A DNA stretch of 64,000 nucleotides from Promicromonospora sp. AC04 (lineage in GTDB: Bacteria; Actinomycetota; Actinomycetes; Actinomycetales; Cellulomonadaceae): NCBI RefSeq assembly GCF_003058225.1, contig NZ_QBUG01000011.1, forward strand, positions 124,001-188,000, in the 5' to 3' direction. Each line of letters opens with the position of its first letter. Position 1 is the first letter of the stretch. A model generated the notes under the pieces. That model searched no databases. It was given only the letters and a program-made list of their open reading frames with translations, and was not told where the DNA came from. Shown here piece after piece: positions 49,500-59,410 of this stretch. Both the position numbers and the translations under genes were made by a program.

Positions 49500-50742
49500 T
49501 CCGCACGGTCAGGCCGCCGGTGGGGGCGTCATCGAGCACGACGGCCCCACCGGCGTCGGTGACGAGCTGCCTGACGATCGCCAGGCCGAGTCCCGAGCCG
49601 GCCTGCCCGGTGCGGCCCGACCCGCGCCAGAAACGGTCGAACGCTCGTGCCTTCTCCTCAGCGGTCATGCCCGGCCCCTCGTCACGCACCTCGAGCACGA
49701 CGGCGTCGCGGCCGACCTGCACGTCGACCGTGACGGTTGCTCCGTCGGGCGAGACGGCAAGCGCGTTCGAGAGCACGTTGTCGAGGACCTGCTCGACCTG
49801 CCCGGGGCCAGCCAGGACCACCGGCTCGGCGCTCCATGCTCCGGTCCGCCGGAAGCGGACATCGCGTTCGTCACCCGCAAGGTGCCAGAGAGCGATCCGC
49901 TGCTCGATCTCGTCCGCCAGACGCACGGGCTCCGTGCCGCCGGTCCTGGCCTCGGCGCGGGCGAGCACGAGAAGGCCGTTGACCAGACCGCTCATCCGGA
50001 CCACCTCCCGGGTCGCCCGCTCGACGTCCTCCCGGACCGCCGCGTCAGCAACGCCGTCGGCAATGTTGTCCAGCGACAGCCGGAGCGCCGTCAGCGGCGT
50101 CCGCAGCTGGTGGGAGGCGTCGGCGACGAACACTCGCTGGGCCGCGATCAGGGTCTCCAGGCGCTCGGCACCGGAGTTCAGCGCTCGGGCCAGGGTCTGC
50201 GTCTCCGGCGGGCCGGTGACGGCGCAGCGGGCCGCCAGGTCGCCGTCGCCGAGCCGGCCGGCCATCGTCCGCAGGTCGCCCAGCGGCCTGGTCAGCCGGC
50301 GCACCGCCAACGTTCCGAGTACCGCCGCAACCGCGAGGATGCCGGCGGCGAGCAGGGCCCGCAGCCGCCAGACCTCCCAGACCCGTTCGTGCAGCGCGCC
50401 GGCCGGGTAGCTGATCCGCACTGCGCCGTTCGGCGAGCCCGGGACGGTCACGACCAGCTCGGCGTCGCTCCAGTCGGCCGTGGCATCCCCGCTCCACGAC
50501 GGGAGCACATCCACGCTGGCAGGTGTCTCGAGCTCGTACGCCCGCATCGTCTCGGCCAGGGAGCCGAGAGCAGCCTCGTCCCCGTCCGCCAGCAACAGCG
50601 CCATCGTCGTGGCATCTCGTTGGACGGTCGCCTCGGTGTCCTCGCGCAGGTGCGCGCCGACCGTGACCGAGACCGGCACCTTGAAGGCCAGGAGCGCCAG
50701 CGCGACCAGGACCACATAGCTGACGATCAGCCGTCGGGTCAT
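49462..50742 (-). CDS. Two-component sensor histidine kinase
   Basis: The 426-residue kinase has two membrane helices (about residues 5-27 and 128-148) around a sensor domain of roughly 100 residues, then a HAMP domain (RRLTRPLGDLRTMAGRLGDG). The phosphoacceptor helix has H211 in ASHQLRTPL. The ATP domain has N box NVLSNAL, G1 DEGPGM and G2 GSGLGLAI. The extracellular domain is not recognisable. Its ATG overlaps the stop of the response regulator gene, so the pair is coupled. Confidence 0.92.
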   Translation of the reverse strand: MTRRLIVSYVVLVALALLAFKVPVSVTVGAHLREDTEATVQRDATTMALLLADGDEAALGSLAETMRAYELETPASVDVLPSWSGDATADWSDAELVVTVPGSPNGAVRISYPAGALHERVWEVWRLRALLAAGILAVAAVLGTLAVRRLTRPLGDLRTMAGRLGDGDLAARCAVTGPPETQTLARALNSGAERLETLIAAQRVFVADASHQLRTPLTALRLSLDNIADGVADAAVREDVERATREVVRMSGLVNGLLVLARAEARTGGTEPVRLADEIEQRIALWHLAGDERDVRFRRTGAWSAEPVVLAGPGQVEQVLDNVLSNALAVSPDGATVTVDVQVGRDAVVLEVRDEGPGMTAEEKARAFDRFWRGSGRTGQAGSGLGLAIVRQLVTDAGGAVVLDDAPTGGLTVRISWRPAAARSGG

Positions 50743-51407
50743 GACGCGGGCCCGTCGACGACCAGACGGAAGCCGACGCCCCGCACCGACTCGATGGTCA
50801 GCGCGCCCGTGAACTTCCGCCGCAGCGCGGAGACGTGCACGTCGAGCGTCTTCGTGGGACCGAACCAGTTCGCGTCCCAGACCGCCGCCATGATCCGTTC
50901 CCGGGTCATGAGGGCGCCCGGCTGCTCGGTCAGGAAGGAGAGGAGCTCGTACTCCTTCCGGGCCAGCGGCACCTCGACCCCGTCGAGGAACACCCGCGCC
51001 GCCCTCCGGTCGACGGTGACCCTGCCGTAGCGCCCGGCGTCGGCCGAGCCCTGCTCAGGGTGCACGCGCCGCATCACCGCCCTGATCCGGGCGATCACCT
51101 CACGCACCCCGAACGGCTTGGAGACGTAGTCGTCGGCCCCGAGCTCCAGGCCCGCCACCCGGTCGACCTCGTCGCTGCGCGCGCTGATCACGATGATCGG
51201 TACGTCGCTCCGCGCCCGCAACGACCGGCACACGTCCAGCCCGTCGGTGTCCGGCAGCCCCAGGTCCAGCAGCACGACGTCGACGGGGCCTGCCCGCAGC
51301 GCCTCGGCGCCGCTTGCCACCCACTCGACCTCGTACCCGTACCGGACCAGCCCCCGCTTCAACGACATAGCGATCGGCTCGTCGTCGTCCACCAGCAGCA
51401 CTCGCAC
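50739..51407 (-). CDS. OmpR/PhoB family response regulator
   Basis: The 222-residue protein has a receiver domain (acid pocket D7-D9, phosphoacceptor D48 in LLDLGLPD, K in YVSKPFG). A winged-helix effector domain follows (LARKEYELLSFLTEQPGALM, TKTLDVHVSALRRKF, RGVGFRLV). The GTG at 51407 fits the start of the domain, and TACTCT ends six bases before it, so the operon probably has a leaderless first gene. The divergent ABM gene and a CTTGACC-TG-GGTCAAG palindrome lie directly upstream. Confidence 0.92.
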   Translation of the reverse strand: MRVLLVDDDEPIAMSLKRGLVRYGYEVEWVASGAEALRAGPVDVVLLDLGLPDTDGLDVCRSLRARSDVPIIVISARSDEVDRVAGLELGADDYVSKPFGVREVIARIRAVMRRVHPEQGSADAGRYGRVTVDRRAARVFLDGVEVPLARKEYELLSFLTEQPGALMTRERIMAAVWDANWFGPTKTLDVHVSALRRKFTGALTIESVRGVGFRLVVDGPAS

Positions 51408-51472
51408 GCGAGAAGAGTAGGGGGCCCGCAAGGATTCCCGCGGTCGCCGTCTCCTGGCCGGACGCCGTTCCG

Positions 51473-51488
51473 CTTGACCTGGGTCAAG
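51473..51488. promoter_or_regulatory. Palindrome CTTGACC-TG-GGTCAAG between the two-component operon and the ABM gene
   Basis: Perfect seven-base arms around TG, 66 bases from the response regulator start and 68 bases from the ABM start. It includes TTGACC, a -35-like hexamer. It could be the operator of either gene; MerR-type regulators use palindromes of this look. Confidence 0.55.
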
Positions 51489-51555
51489 CGGCGGCGGAGT
51501 GTGGGTAGGGACGGCAGCGCCGTACGGACGCCGCCCGGAGCACAGGGAGTCCGTC

Positions 51556-52182
51556 ATGTACATCCGCACCACCGAGGTCCAAGGAGATCCCACCAGCATC
51601 GACGACGGGCTGAGGCTCGTTCGTGAGGAGATCTTCCCGGCGGTCTCCGCGATGGACGGCTGCGTCGGGATGTCGATGCTGGTCGACCGGCCGACCGGCC
51701 GTTGCCTCACCACGACGGCGTGGTCGTCCGAGGACGCGATGCGGGCGAGCGCCGTCGCCGTCCGACCGCTGCGCGACCGCTCCGAGCGGGCCCTTGGCAG
51801 CACCTCCGGCAGGTACGTCCACCAGTGGGAGCTTGCCGTCGTCCACCGCGACCACGCAACGCCCGACGGCGCATTCGCCCGCCTCACCTGGCTGAGCGGC
51901 GACCAGAGCGTGATCGACAACGCCATCGACACGTACCGGATGGTCGTCCTGCCGCAGGTCCAGGAGTTCGACGGATTCTGCAGCGCCAGCCTGATGGTCG
52001 ACCGTGAGACGGGCCGGGTCGTCGGCACTGCCGCTTTCGACAGCCGCGAAGCGGTCGAGGCAAGCCGTGACGCCACTGCCAGGATCCGCACCGGCATTGT
52101 CCGCGAGCTCGGCGCAAGGATCGACAAGGTGGAGGAGATGGAGATCGCGTTCGCGCACCTCCACCTCCCCGAGATGGTCTGA
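51556..52182 (+). CDS. Tandem antibiotic-biosynthesis-monooxygenase (ABM)-like domain protein
   Basis: The 208-residue protein is made of two ferredoxin-like halves of about 100 residues. Each has a DGC/DGFC turn followed by a strand and MLVDRPTGRCLTTTAWSSED or LMVDRETGRVVGTAAFDSRE. The two repeats are clearly paralogous. ABM-fold proteins include quinone-forming monooxygenases and heme-degrading or detoxifying enzymes; no catalytic residues can be assigned. GGGAG precedes the ATG. A palindrome lies upstream, next to the divergent response regulator. Confidence 0.8.
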   Translation: MYIRTTEVQGDPTSIDDGLRLVREEIFPAVSAMDGCVGMSMLVDRPTGRCLTTTAWSSEDAMRASAVAVRPLRDRSERALGSTSGRYVHQWELAVVHRDHATPDGAFARLTWLSGDQSVIDNAIDTYRMVVLPQVQEFDGFCSASLMVDRETGRVVGTAAFDSREAVEASRDATARIRTGIVRELGARIDKVEEMEIAFAHLHLPEMV

Positions 52183-52305
52183 CGCCGGCCAGAGCAAAGA
52201 AGGAAGGTGTCTCCGAGCGCCGTCCCGGCGTCGACCAGGAGCCGGCGCATCTCGCTCTGCGACACATAGTCGTTGCCGCGGCTAACTATCTGACAGTATG
52301 ACGAT

Positions 52306-53508
52306 GTGACGGGAACGGGCGACGCGGCAGCCGAACCGCCGTTCCGATTCCGTGACATCGCCGTCGTCGCCTACCTGCCGTCCGTCGTCAGCTCGGTCGG
52401 CCACGGCGCGGTGATGCCCGTCCTGGCGATCCACGCCGGGAACCTGGGCGCGGGTACAGCCCTGGCGGCGCTGGTGGTCGCGCTCCTGGGGATCGGGCAG
52501 CTCGCCAACTCGCTGCCCTCGGGTGCGCTCGTGGCGCGGCTCGGCGAGCGCCGCACCCTCATGATCGCCGGGCTGGTCGACGCCGTGGCGATGGTGCTCG
52601 CCTTCCTGGTGCCCTCGGTCTGGCTGCTGTGCGTCTGCGTCTTCGTCAGCGGGATGAGCTGGACGGCGTTCCTGCTGGCCCGGCAGGGATTCCTGATCGA
52701 CGCGGTGCCGATCAGCCACCGGGCGCGGGCGATGGCGCTGCTCGGCGGGTCGATGCGCCTGGGGATCCTGATCGGCCCGCTGCTGGGGGCGCTGCTGATC
52801 CACCTGATCGGGATCCGCTCGGTCTTCGTGCTCGCGGCGTGCGCGTCGTTGGCCTCCGCGCTGATCGTGACCCGGATGCCGGACTTCGGCCGGGTGCGGC
52901 GTGGCATCACCCCGCTGCCGGTGCGCACGGTGCTGTGGGAGCACCGGCGCACGCTGCTCACCCTCGGGGTGGCCGTCATCATCATCGGCGCCTCCCGGTC
53001 GGTGCGCACCGGCCTGCTGCCGCTGTGGGCCGACCACGTCCACATCTCCGCCGCGGTCGTCTCCCTGCTCTTCGCGGTCGCGGCGACCATCGACATCCTG
53101 CTCACCGTTCCCGGCGGCTGGTTGCTGGACACCCGCGGCCGCCAGGTGGTGGCGGTGCCGGTGGTCCTCGCCGTCGGCGTCGGCTGCCTGCTGCTCCCGC
53201 TGGCGGACTCCGCGCTCACCGTCGGCGCGGTGATGGCACTCATCGCGCTCGGCAACGGGCTCGGCGCGGGGATCGTGATGACCCTCGGCGCCGATGCGGC
53301 GCCCGAGGAGGGCCGCTCGCAGTTCCTCGGCGGCTGGCGGCTGTGCGGGGACATCGGCAACACCGGCGGGCCGCTGCTGGTCTCCGCGGTGGCCGCCGTC
53401 GCGCCGCTGGCCGCCGCGCCGGTACTGATCGGGCTGCTGGCGCTGGCCGGCGCGATCTGGGTCGGCTACTGGACCGGGAAGGCCGACCGCAACCGCCTGG
53501 GCGGGTAG
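52306..53508 (+). CDS. Major facilitator superfamily transporter
   Basis: The 400-residue protein has twelve predicted membrane segments. The MFS motif A-like loop is ALVARLGERRTLMIAGL, and the second-half equivalent is LLDTRGRQVVAVPVVLA. It resembles drug/proton exporters of the DHA1 group. The GTG start follows an AT-rich stretch (CTATCTGACAGTATG) that may hold the promoter. It is monocistronic. The substrate is unknown; context offers no sugar or regulator link. Confidence 0.85.
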   Translation: MTGTGDAAAEPPFRFRDIAVVAYLPSVVSSVGHGAVMPVLAIHAGNLGAGTALAALVVALLGIGQLANSLPSGALVARLGERRTLMIAGLVDAVAMVLAFLVPSVWLLCVCVFVSGMSWTAFLLARQGFLIDAVPISHRARAMALLGGSMRLGILIGPLLGALLIHLIGIRSVFVLAACASLASALIVTRMPDFGRVRRGITPLPVRTVLWEHRRTLLTLGVAVIIIGASRSVRTGLLPLWADHVHISAAVVSLLFAVAATIDILLTVPGGWLLDTRGRQVVAVPVVLAVGVGCLLLPLADSALTVGAVMALIALGNGLGAGIVMTLGADAAPEEGRSQFLGGWRLCGDIGNTGGPLLVSAVAAVAPLAAAPVLIGLLALAGAIWVGYWTGKADRNRLGG

Positions 53509-53871
53509 GACGACGCCGGGTAGGCCGACGTCCCGAGTCGCGAGTTCGCCGTCCACCCGCCCCGCCACGGGCGCCGAACCGCAACTTGATCGTCACCGTC
53601 GTCGTCCAACCGCAGCTACCGAGTCAATCAGCACCGCTTTGGACCAGCAACGTTCGGCTCGGCATCCGAAGTAACTCACAACTTGCGGCTCGGCCCGGGC
53701 CACCGACGACCTGGACGGCTAACCTGCGGTTCGACGTGCTCGGCGGTGCGGAGCGCCGACCTTCGCCGTCACAGTCCCCATCGTCGGACGCCGGCGCGCG
53801 GCTGCCCGCCCACCTCAGGTCGCTGACACTAGGCTCAGACCGGACATAAGGCTCAAGGCGGGGGGACCGAC
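53509..53871. repeat. Non-coding region with a cluster of degenerate 16-bp repeats
   Basis: No gene is seen in these 363 bases. The motif AACTTGCGGYTCGGC recurs: inverted at 53573-53588 (GCCGAACCGCAACTTG) and near 53608, and direct at 53648-53663, 53679-53694 (CAACTTGCGGCTCGGC) and 53721-53736. The first and fourth copies could pair (14 of 16). This looks like a REP-type intergenic repeat cluster. Confidence 0.5.
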
Positions 53872-54342
53872 ATGCCAGTGAAGTGGACCTGGGGCGAGAT
53901 TGCTGCGGGCGAGGAGGGGCCGGGCAGCCTCAAGATCTACAGCGAGCAGACACCCTTCGAGACAAAGGAGGCGGCACGAGCCGACCTCCAGAGATTCCTG
54001 GACGGGTACCCCGAGCACTCCACCAAGGCGCTTGCCGCAGCGCTGCTGCCAACGGCGGGATGGAGGGGCCAAGAGCTGTTGGTCGCGTGCCCGCCAAAGT
54101 TGGCCTGGGCCGTCTTTCCGGTCCCGCAGGGACAGTCCGTCGATCAGGCGGGCGTCTTCTTCCTCCAGGACCATATGAATGAGCTGGACGAGCGCCTGCT
54201 GAATACCAGGACAAACTCCACAACTGGTCCTGGAGCTTTCGCGGGAGCTGGCTCAGGGTCCGGATGCGCGGTTCTGGCGCTAGTCGCTCTGGGCGCGTTC
54301 GGTGCGGTGGCCGCCTCCTTGGCGCAGGCCATCTGGGCATGA
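53872..54342 (+). CDS. Hypothetical protein with C-terminal membrane segment
   Basis: A 156-residue protein. The N-terminal two thirds are soluble (SEQTPFETKEAARADLQRFL, ACPPKLAWAVFPVPQGQSVD). A Gly-rich linker and one C-terminal helix (VLALVALGAFGAVAASLAQ) anchor it in the membrane with the bulk in the cytoplasm. GGGGGGA precedes the ATG. Codon use is less GC-biased than the neighbours. It ends two bases from the end of the convergent POT transporter. I do not recognise it. Confidence 0.6.
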   Translation: MPVKWTWGEIAAGEEGPGSLKIYSEQTPFETKEAARADLQRFLDGYPEHSTKALAAALLPTAGWRGQELLVACPPKLAWAVFPVPQGQSVDQAGVFFLQDHMNELDERLLNTRTNSTTGPGAFAGAGSGSGCAVLALVALGAFGAVAASLAQAIWA

Positions 54343-54343
54343 G

Positions 54344-55885
<1,542 letters not shown>

Positions 55886-55949
55886 CTCTCGATCGTCGGC
55901 GCGGTGCGTGCGACGCGCACGTCGGAGGGAAGTCATCCGACGTTAGTCA

Positions 55950-56522
55950 CTACCCGCCGGGGTTGGCGGTGAACAAGAGGTGCACGGTGGCGTGCTTGCA
56001 GGCGTCCTGGTTGGTGGCCTTGTCGGCAAAGCCGATCGAGGCACCGTCGAAGGGTGCCGAGCCGCCAGGGCCGAGGCGCTTGCCGACGGCCATCGTGGTG
56101 TCGAGGAGAAGGTAGTCGCCGACGCCGCAGGCTCCGGACGGCGCTCCGGGGTCAGTGGTGACGAAGGTGATCTCGACAGTGACCGCGGTGATGTGGGTGC
56201 TGTCGGTTCCGTTGTTCACGACGAGTCCGGTGATGGGCACCGGCGCGATGCCCGGCGCGAGTCCTTCCATGGTGGAGGTGACGGTGACGGTCAAGGAGTT
56301 GTCGGGGGTGGCGCACTCCGCGGCGGCCGCCGCCGCGGAGGTTCCGGAGCTGGGCGCCAGGGCAGCACCGACGGCGAGGATCAGGACCAGTGCGGCCGAC
56401 ACCCGGTGCCGCCTGCGGGCCACGAGCAGGAACACGGCTCCGACGACGAGGCAGGCGATCGCGAGGATCAGGAGAAGACCGAGATCGACATCAGGGCCGG
56501 TGCGCGGCAGGTCGCAGTTCAT
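55950..56522 (-). CDS. ORF starting with an LPRTG sorting signal, fused in frame to a camelysin-like secreted protein
   Basis: Translation from the ATG that overlaps the adhesin stop gives MNCDLPRTG, a membrane helix (LGLLLILAIACLVVGAVFLL) and RRRHR: a complete sortase signal, but at an N-terminus. The frame runs straight on into a second hydrophobic segment (VSAALVLILAVGAALAPSS) and a beta-rich domain whose end (NQDACKHATVHLLFTANPGG) resembles that of the small surface protein at 58934 (NQDDCQGQDVPLYFTAS). A GTG at 56402 (VSAALVL), with an AGGCGG upstream, could be the true start of the secreted protein. The LPRTG piece would then be the displaced tail of the adhesin. The function is probably cell-surface. 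Confidence 0.6.
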   Translation of the reverse strand: MNCDLPRTGPDVDLGLLLILAIACLVVGAVFLLVARRRHRVSAALVLILAVGAALAPSSGTSAAAAAAECATPDNSLTVTVTSTMEGLAPGIAPVPITGLVVNNGTDSTHITAVTVEITFVTTDPGAPSGACGVGDYLLLDTTMAVGKRLGPGGSAPFDGASIGFADKATNQDACKHATVHLLFTANPGG

Positions 56523-58798
56523 GGCGCCACCGTCGTGTCGTCGTGGGTCTCGTCGGTGGTCGGGGTCGGTGCGGCCTGCTCGTCCGGCGGGGCGGGCTTG
56601 TCCGCCTCGTCCGGCTCGTCCGGCTCGTCCGGCTCGTCCGGCTCGTCCGGCTCGTCCGGCTCGTCCGGCTCGTCCGGCGGGACTGTCTCATCCGTCTCCC
56701 CCGGCACGATCGTCTCCTTCGGCGGCACGGACGCCTCGGAGAGCTCGGGAGCGTCAGGTGTCTCCGGGAGCGCAGGAGAGCTTGGCTCGGACGGCCCGGC
56801 AGACTCGTCCCGGGATTCCTCGAACGAGGCCGGGAGAGCCATCGGAGCAGGGGTGACGCCGGTGAGCGAACCGTCGGCCACGGTGACGGTGTCACGCGAG
56901 AGTGCCTGCCCGGTCAGCGCCGTGCCGGCGCCAAGGGTGATCGCGCCTCGCGCGAGGAGAGCGCCGGACATCGAGGAGTTCGCACCGGTTCCCGCGGCCC
57001 CGGCGACGACCCAGAACACGTTTGCAGGCTGAGCTCCGTCGACGAGCGAGACGGTGCTGGCGGCGGCGGAGTCGAAGGCCGCGTCGCCCACGAAGATGAA
57101 CACGGCGCCGGAGTCGCCTTCGCCGTCGAGAGTGACGGTTCCGGTCAGGGCCAGCGCGGCGGTCATGTGGTGGACCCCAGCGTGGAAGACCTGTCCGCCC
57201 AGGTCGCCGGCGATCTCCGTGTGCGGCGCACGCAACGATGCCTCGTCCAGTGCCGCGAGAAGATCCTCCTGTGCGACTGCGGCGGCAGGGTCTCCGGCGT
57301 GGAGGCTCCCGTCATAGGTGCCCGGCGGGAAACCGGTGACCGAGGTCGCGGGGCTGACACCGACGTCGCCGCTCATCGTCGTGGCGCCGATGTTGACGAC
57401 GCCGGTTGCCGCGAGGACGGAGTACGTCCCGGCGGCTCCGACGTCGATCGGCGGCGGGTTCACCTCGACGGTGAGGTCCTGGGAGGCAGCGGCGCCGTCT
57501 CCGTCGGCGTCCCGCACCTTGGCGACGACGTCGAATCGACCCGCGGAGAGCTCGGCTGCGGTGACCGCCCAGGTGCCGCCCGCGGTGACGGTTGTGGACA
57601 GGCTCTGGCCGTCGATGGTGACGCTGACCGTGCTGGACGCCGCGGCGCTGCTCACGCCGGTGATCGTGGGCGTGCGGTCCTTGGTGGTCGCTGCGGCTCC
57701 GCCGTCGATACCGAGAGTGGGCGGGAGGGCAGCAGCGAATCGGATGGTGTTGGACGCGAGGGTGACGGCGTCGCGGGAGAGCGCTCGACCGATGAGCTCG
57801 GTGCTCGCGCCGAGGGTGATGGCGCCCTGGGCGAGGATCGTGCCCGAGAGGAACGAGTTCGCTCCCGTTCCTGCGGCGGCGGCGACCACCCAGAACACGT
57901 TCGACGCCCGTGCGCCGTTGACGAGGTCGACCCTGCTGGCGGCGGCGGTGTCGAACGCCGCGGACGCCTGGAGGACGAAGACCGCGTCGGCGTCGCCCTG
58001 CGCGTCGAGCGTGAGGGTTCCGGTCACGGCCAGCGCAGCTGTGCTGTGGTACACGCCCGGCGTCAGGGTCAGTCCGCCGATCTGGCCGGCGAGCTCGGCG
58101 TCCGCCGGTCGCGCGGCCAGGCTCTCGTACGCGGTGGCCAGGGCAGCCTGTGCGGCGGCGGCGTGCCCGTCGCCCGCATGGATGTCACCGCCGACGGCGT
58201 CCGGATCGATCCCGGTGACAGTCGTGCCCGGGCTCACGCCGAGGTCGCCGCTGATCGTCGACGTGCCCGTGTCGACCACCGCGGTGGCGGCGAGGACGGA
58301 ATAGCCCTGCGCCGCTCCCAACAAGGTGGGAGCCGTCACGGTGACCGTCGCGCTGGCAACGCTACGGGCCGTCCATGACCGGTAGACGGCGGTCACGACG
58401 TAGCTGTGCTCTCCGGCGGGGACGGCGGCGTCGAGGCAGTCGTCTCCCTCGACCAGCGAGCCAGGGCTGCTCGCACACGCCGGAGCGCTCGTCTCGCCGG
58501 TGTGCCGCGTGACGTAGTAGCCCTCCGGCTGAACACCCCCGGACCCTGTGGTCCAGCTGACCGTGACGTCCGCGTCGGCGGCTTGCGGGACGGTCACGTC
58601 GACCGGTGCGGTGAGTGTCGCGGTCGCCGTCGTCGCCGACGCCGAGCCCGTCGCGCTCCAGTACGCCGATGCGGGCGCAGTCCCGGACAGGACGGCCATG
58701 ACCAGGGCGAGCAGCCCGATCGGAACGGTCGCGCGACCGAACGGGCGAGCGCTGTTCTGGCCGCGGTGGGCGCGGGACCGTCCGGTGGGAGTGCTCAT
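56519..58798 (-). CDS. Large adhesin-like surface protein with two DUF3494 (ice-binding) domains
   Basis: The 759-residue protein has a signal peptide (GLLALVMAVLSGTAPASA) directly before AYWSATGSAS, and a fibronectin-like region (YVVTAVYRSW). A first DUF3494 domain follows (YSVLAATAVVDTGTSTISGD to NTIRFAAALPP), then an Ig-like segment (TPTITGVSSAAASSTVSVTI) and a second DUF3494 domain (YSVLAATGVVNIGATTMSGD to DGSLTGV). The C-terminal stalk is acidic with eight DE(P/A) units. DUF3494 beta-solenoids bind ice or act in adhesion. It stops without a wall anchor, and LPRTG lies in the overlapping next ORF, in the -1 frame. A pairing hairpin upstream may limit its expression. Confidence 0.85.
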   Translation of the reverse strand: MSTPTGRSRAHRGQNSARPFGRATVPIGLLALVMAVLSGTAPASAYWSATGSASATTATATLTAPVDVTVPQAADADVTVSWTTGSGGVQPEGYYVTRHTGETSAPACASSPGSLVEGDDCLDAAVPAGEHSYVVTAVYRSWTARSVASATVTVTAPTLLGAAQGYSVLAATAVVDTGTSTISGDLGVSPGTTVTGIDPDAVGGDIHAGDGHAAAAQAALATAYESLAARPADAELAGQIGGLTLTPGVYHSTAALAVTGTLTLDAQGDADAVFVLQASAAFDTAAASRVDLVNGARASNVFWVVAAAAGTGANSFLSGTILAQGAITLGASTELIGRALSRDAVTLASNTIRFAAALPPTLGIDGGAAATTKDRTPTITGVSSAAASSTVSVTIDGQSLSTTVTAGGTWAVTAAELSAGRFDVVAKVRDADGDGAAASQDLTVEVNPPPIDVGAAGTYSVLAATGVVNIGATTMSGDVGVSPATSVTGFPPGTYDGSLHAGDPAAAVAQEDLLAALDEASLRAPHTEIAGDLGGQVFHAGVHHMTAALALTGTVTLDGEGDSGAVFIFVGDAAFDSAAASTVSLVDGAQPANVFWVVAGAAGTGANSSMSGALLARGAITLGAGTALTGQALSRDTVTVADGSLTGVTPAPMALPASFEESRDESAGPSEPSSPALPETPDAPELSEASVPPKETIVPGETDETVPPDEPDEPDEPDEPDEPDEPDEPDEADKPAPPDEQAAPTPTTDETHDDTTVAP
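56607..56678. repeat. Eight 9-bp tandem repeats encoding the DEP stalk
   Basis: The unit TCGTCCGGC occurs eight times without a break, encoding Asp-Glu-Pro on the minus strand. Repeat number is likely to vary between strains by slippage without breaking the frame. Confidence 0.9.
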
Positions 58799-58884
58799 CT
58801 TCGACGACTGCGTTCTGTTGGCCGTACACGGCTCCAGCGACGGATGTCGCAGCGGTCAGGCGGGTGATGGCCTGCCGGACGCCG

Positions 58885-58926
58885 GACGCCCGGCGGGTGC
58901 CCCGCATGCGGCACCCCCCGGGCGTC
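58885..58926 (-). terminator. Intercistronic hairpin between the small surface protein and the adhesin
   Basis: A 17-bp stem with one mismatch (GACGCCCGGCGGGTGCC / GGCACCCCCCGGGCGTC) and an eight-base loop lies just after the stop of the small protein and 87 bases before the adhesin start. It probably acts as an attenuator, making the small protein more abundant than the adhesin. Confidence 0.65.
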
Positions 58927-58933
58927 GGATGGG

Positions 58934-59410
58934 TCAGGAGGCGGTGAAGTAGAGCGGGACGTCCTGGCCCTGGCAGTCGTCCTGGTTGGCAGCGGTGTTC
59001 GCCAGCGTCACAGTTGCTGTGCCGCTCAGGGACCCGCCGGCCGCAATCTCCCCGGACGGGGAATCGGTGACGGTGGCCGTGTAGTCGGTGGCCAGGCAAT
59101 CGCCGGTCGGCACCCATGCGGTTCCGTCGTCGTTTGCCAGTGCAACCGTCACGCCGGTCAGGTTCTGCGTTCCCTCACCTGGGTTGGTGACGGTGAAGTC
59201 GACGGTCTGCCCGGCGCTGCCCGGTGCGAGCGTGCCCTCGGGTGGGTCGCTCGTGACCGTGAACACAACGCTGTTGCCGGTCAGCGCCGACCCGTCGCCA
59301 GTACCGGTGGAAGTCCAGTACGCAAACGCGACCCCGACCCCCGTCATCACGAGTACCGCAGCGAGAATGACAGCGAGACGCTTCTTGCCACGATTCAGGG
59401 CTCGTTCCAT
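58934..59410 (-). CDS. TasA/camelysin-like small surface protein (AYWTST leader)
   Basis: The 158-residue protein has a signal peptide, KRLAVILAAVLVMTGVGVAF, directly followed by AYWTSTGTGDGSAL, a leader junction of the SipW-dependent TasA/CalY kind seen in actinobacterial surface proteins. A beta-sandwich follows (VVFTVTSDPPEGTLAPGSAG, VTNPGEGTQNLTGVTVALAN) ending NQDDCQGQDVPLYFTAS. AAGGAG precedes the ATG. It heads a three-gene surface operon and is paralogous to the C-terminal domain of the third gene. Such proteins can form matrix fibres or coats. Confidence 0.8.
   Translation of the reverse strand: MERALNRGKKRLAVILAAVLVMTGVGVAFAYWTSTGTGDGSALTGNSVVFTVTSDPPEGTLAPGSAGQTVDFTVTNPGEGTQNLTGVTVALANDDGTAWVPTGDCLATDYTATVTDSPSGEIAAGGSLSGTATVTLANTAANQDDCQGQDVPLYFTAS

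Noticed and set aside
56519-56522. Programmed -1 ribosomal frameshift joining adhesin and LPRTG
   Set aside because: No slippery heptamer of the A-AAA-AAG type or stimulating structure is visible at the overlap. The split is reported as a structural oddity, not as recoding.
56607-56678. CRISPR-like array
   Set aside because: The 9-base units have no spacers and encode an in-frame DEP stalk.
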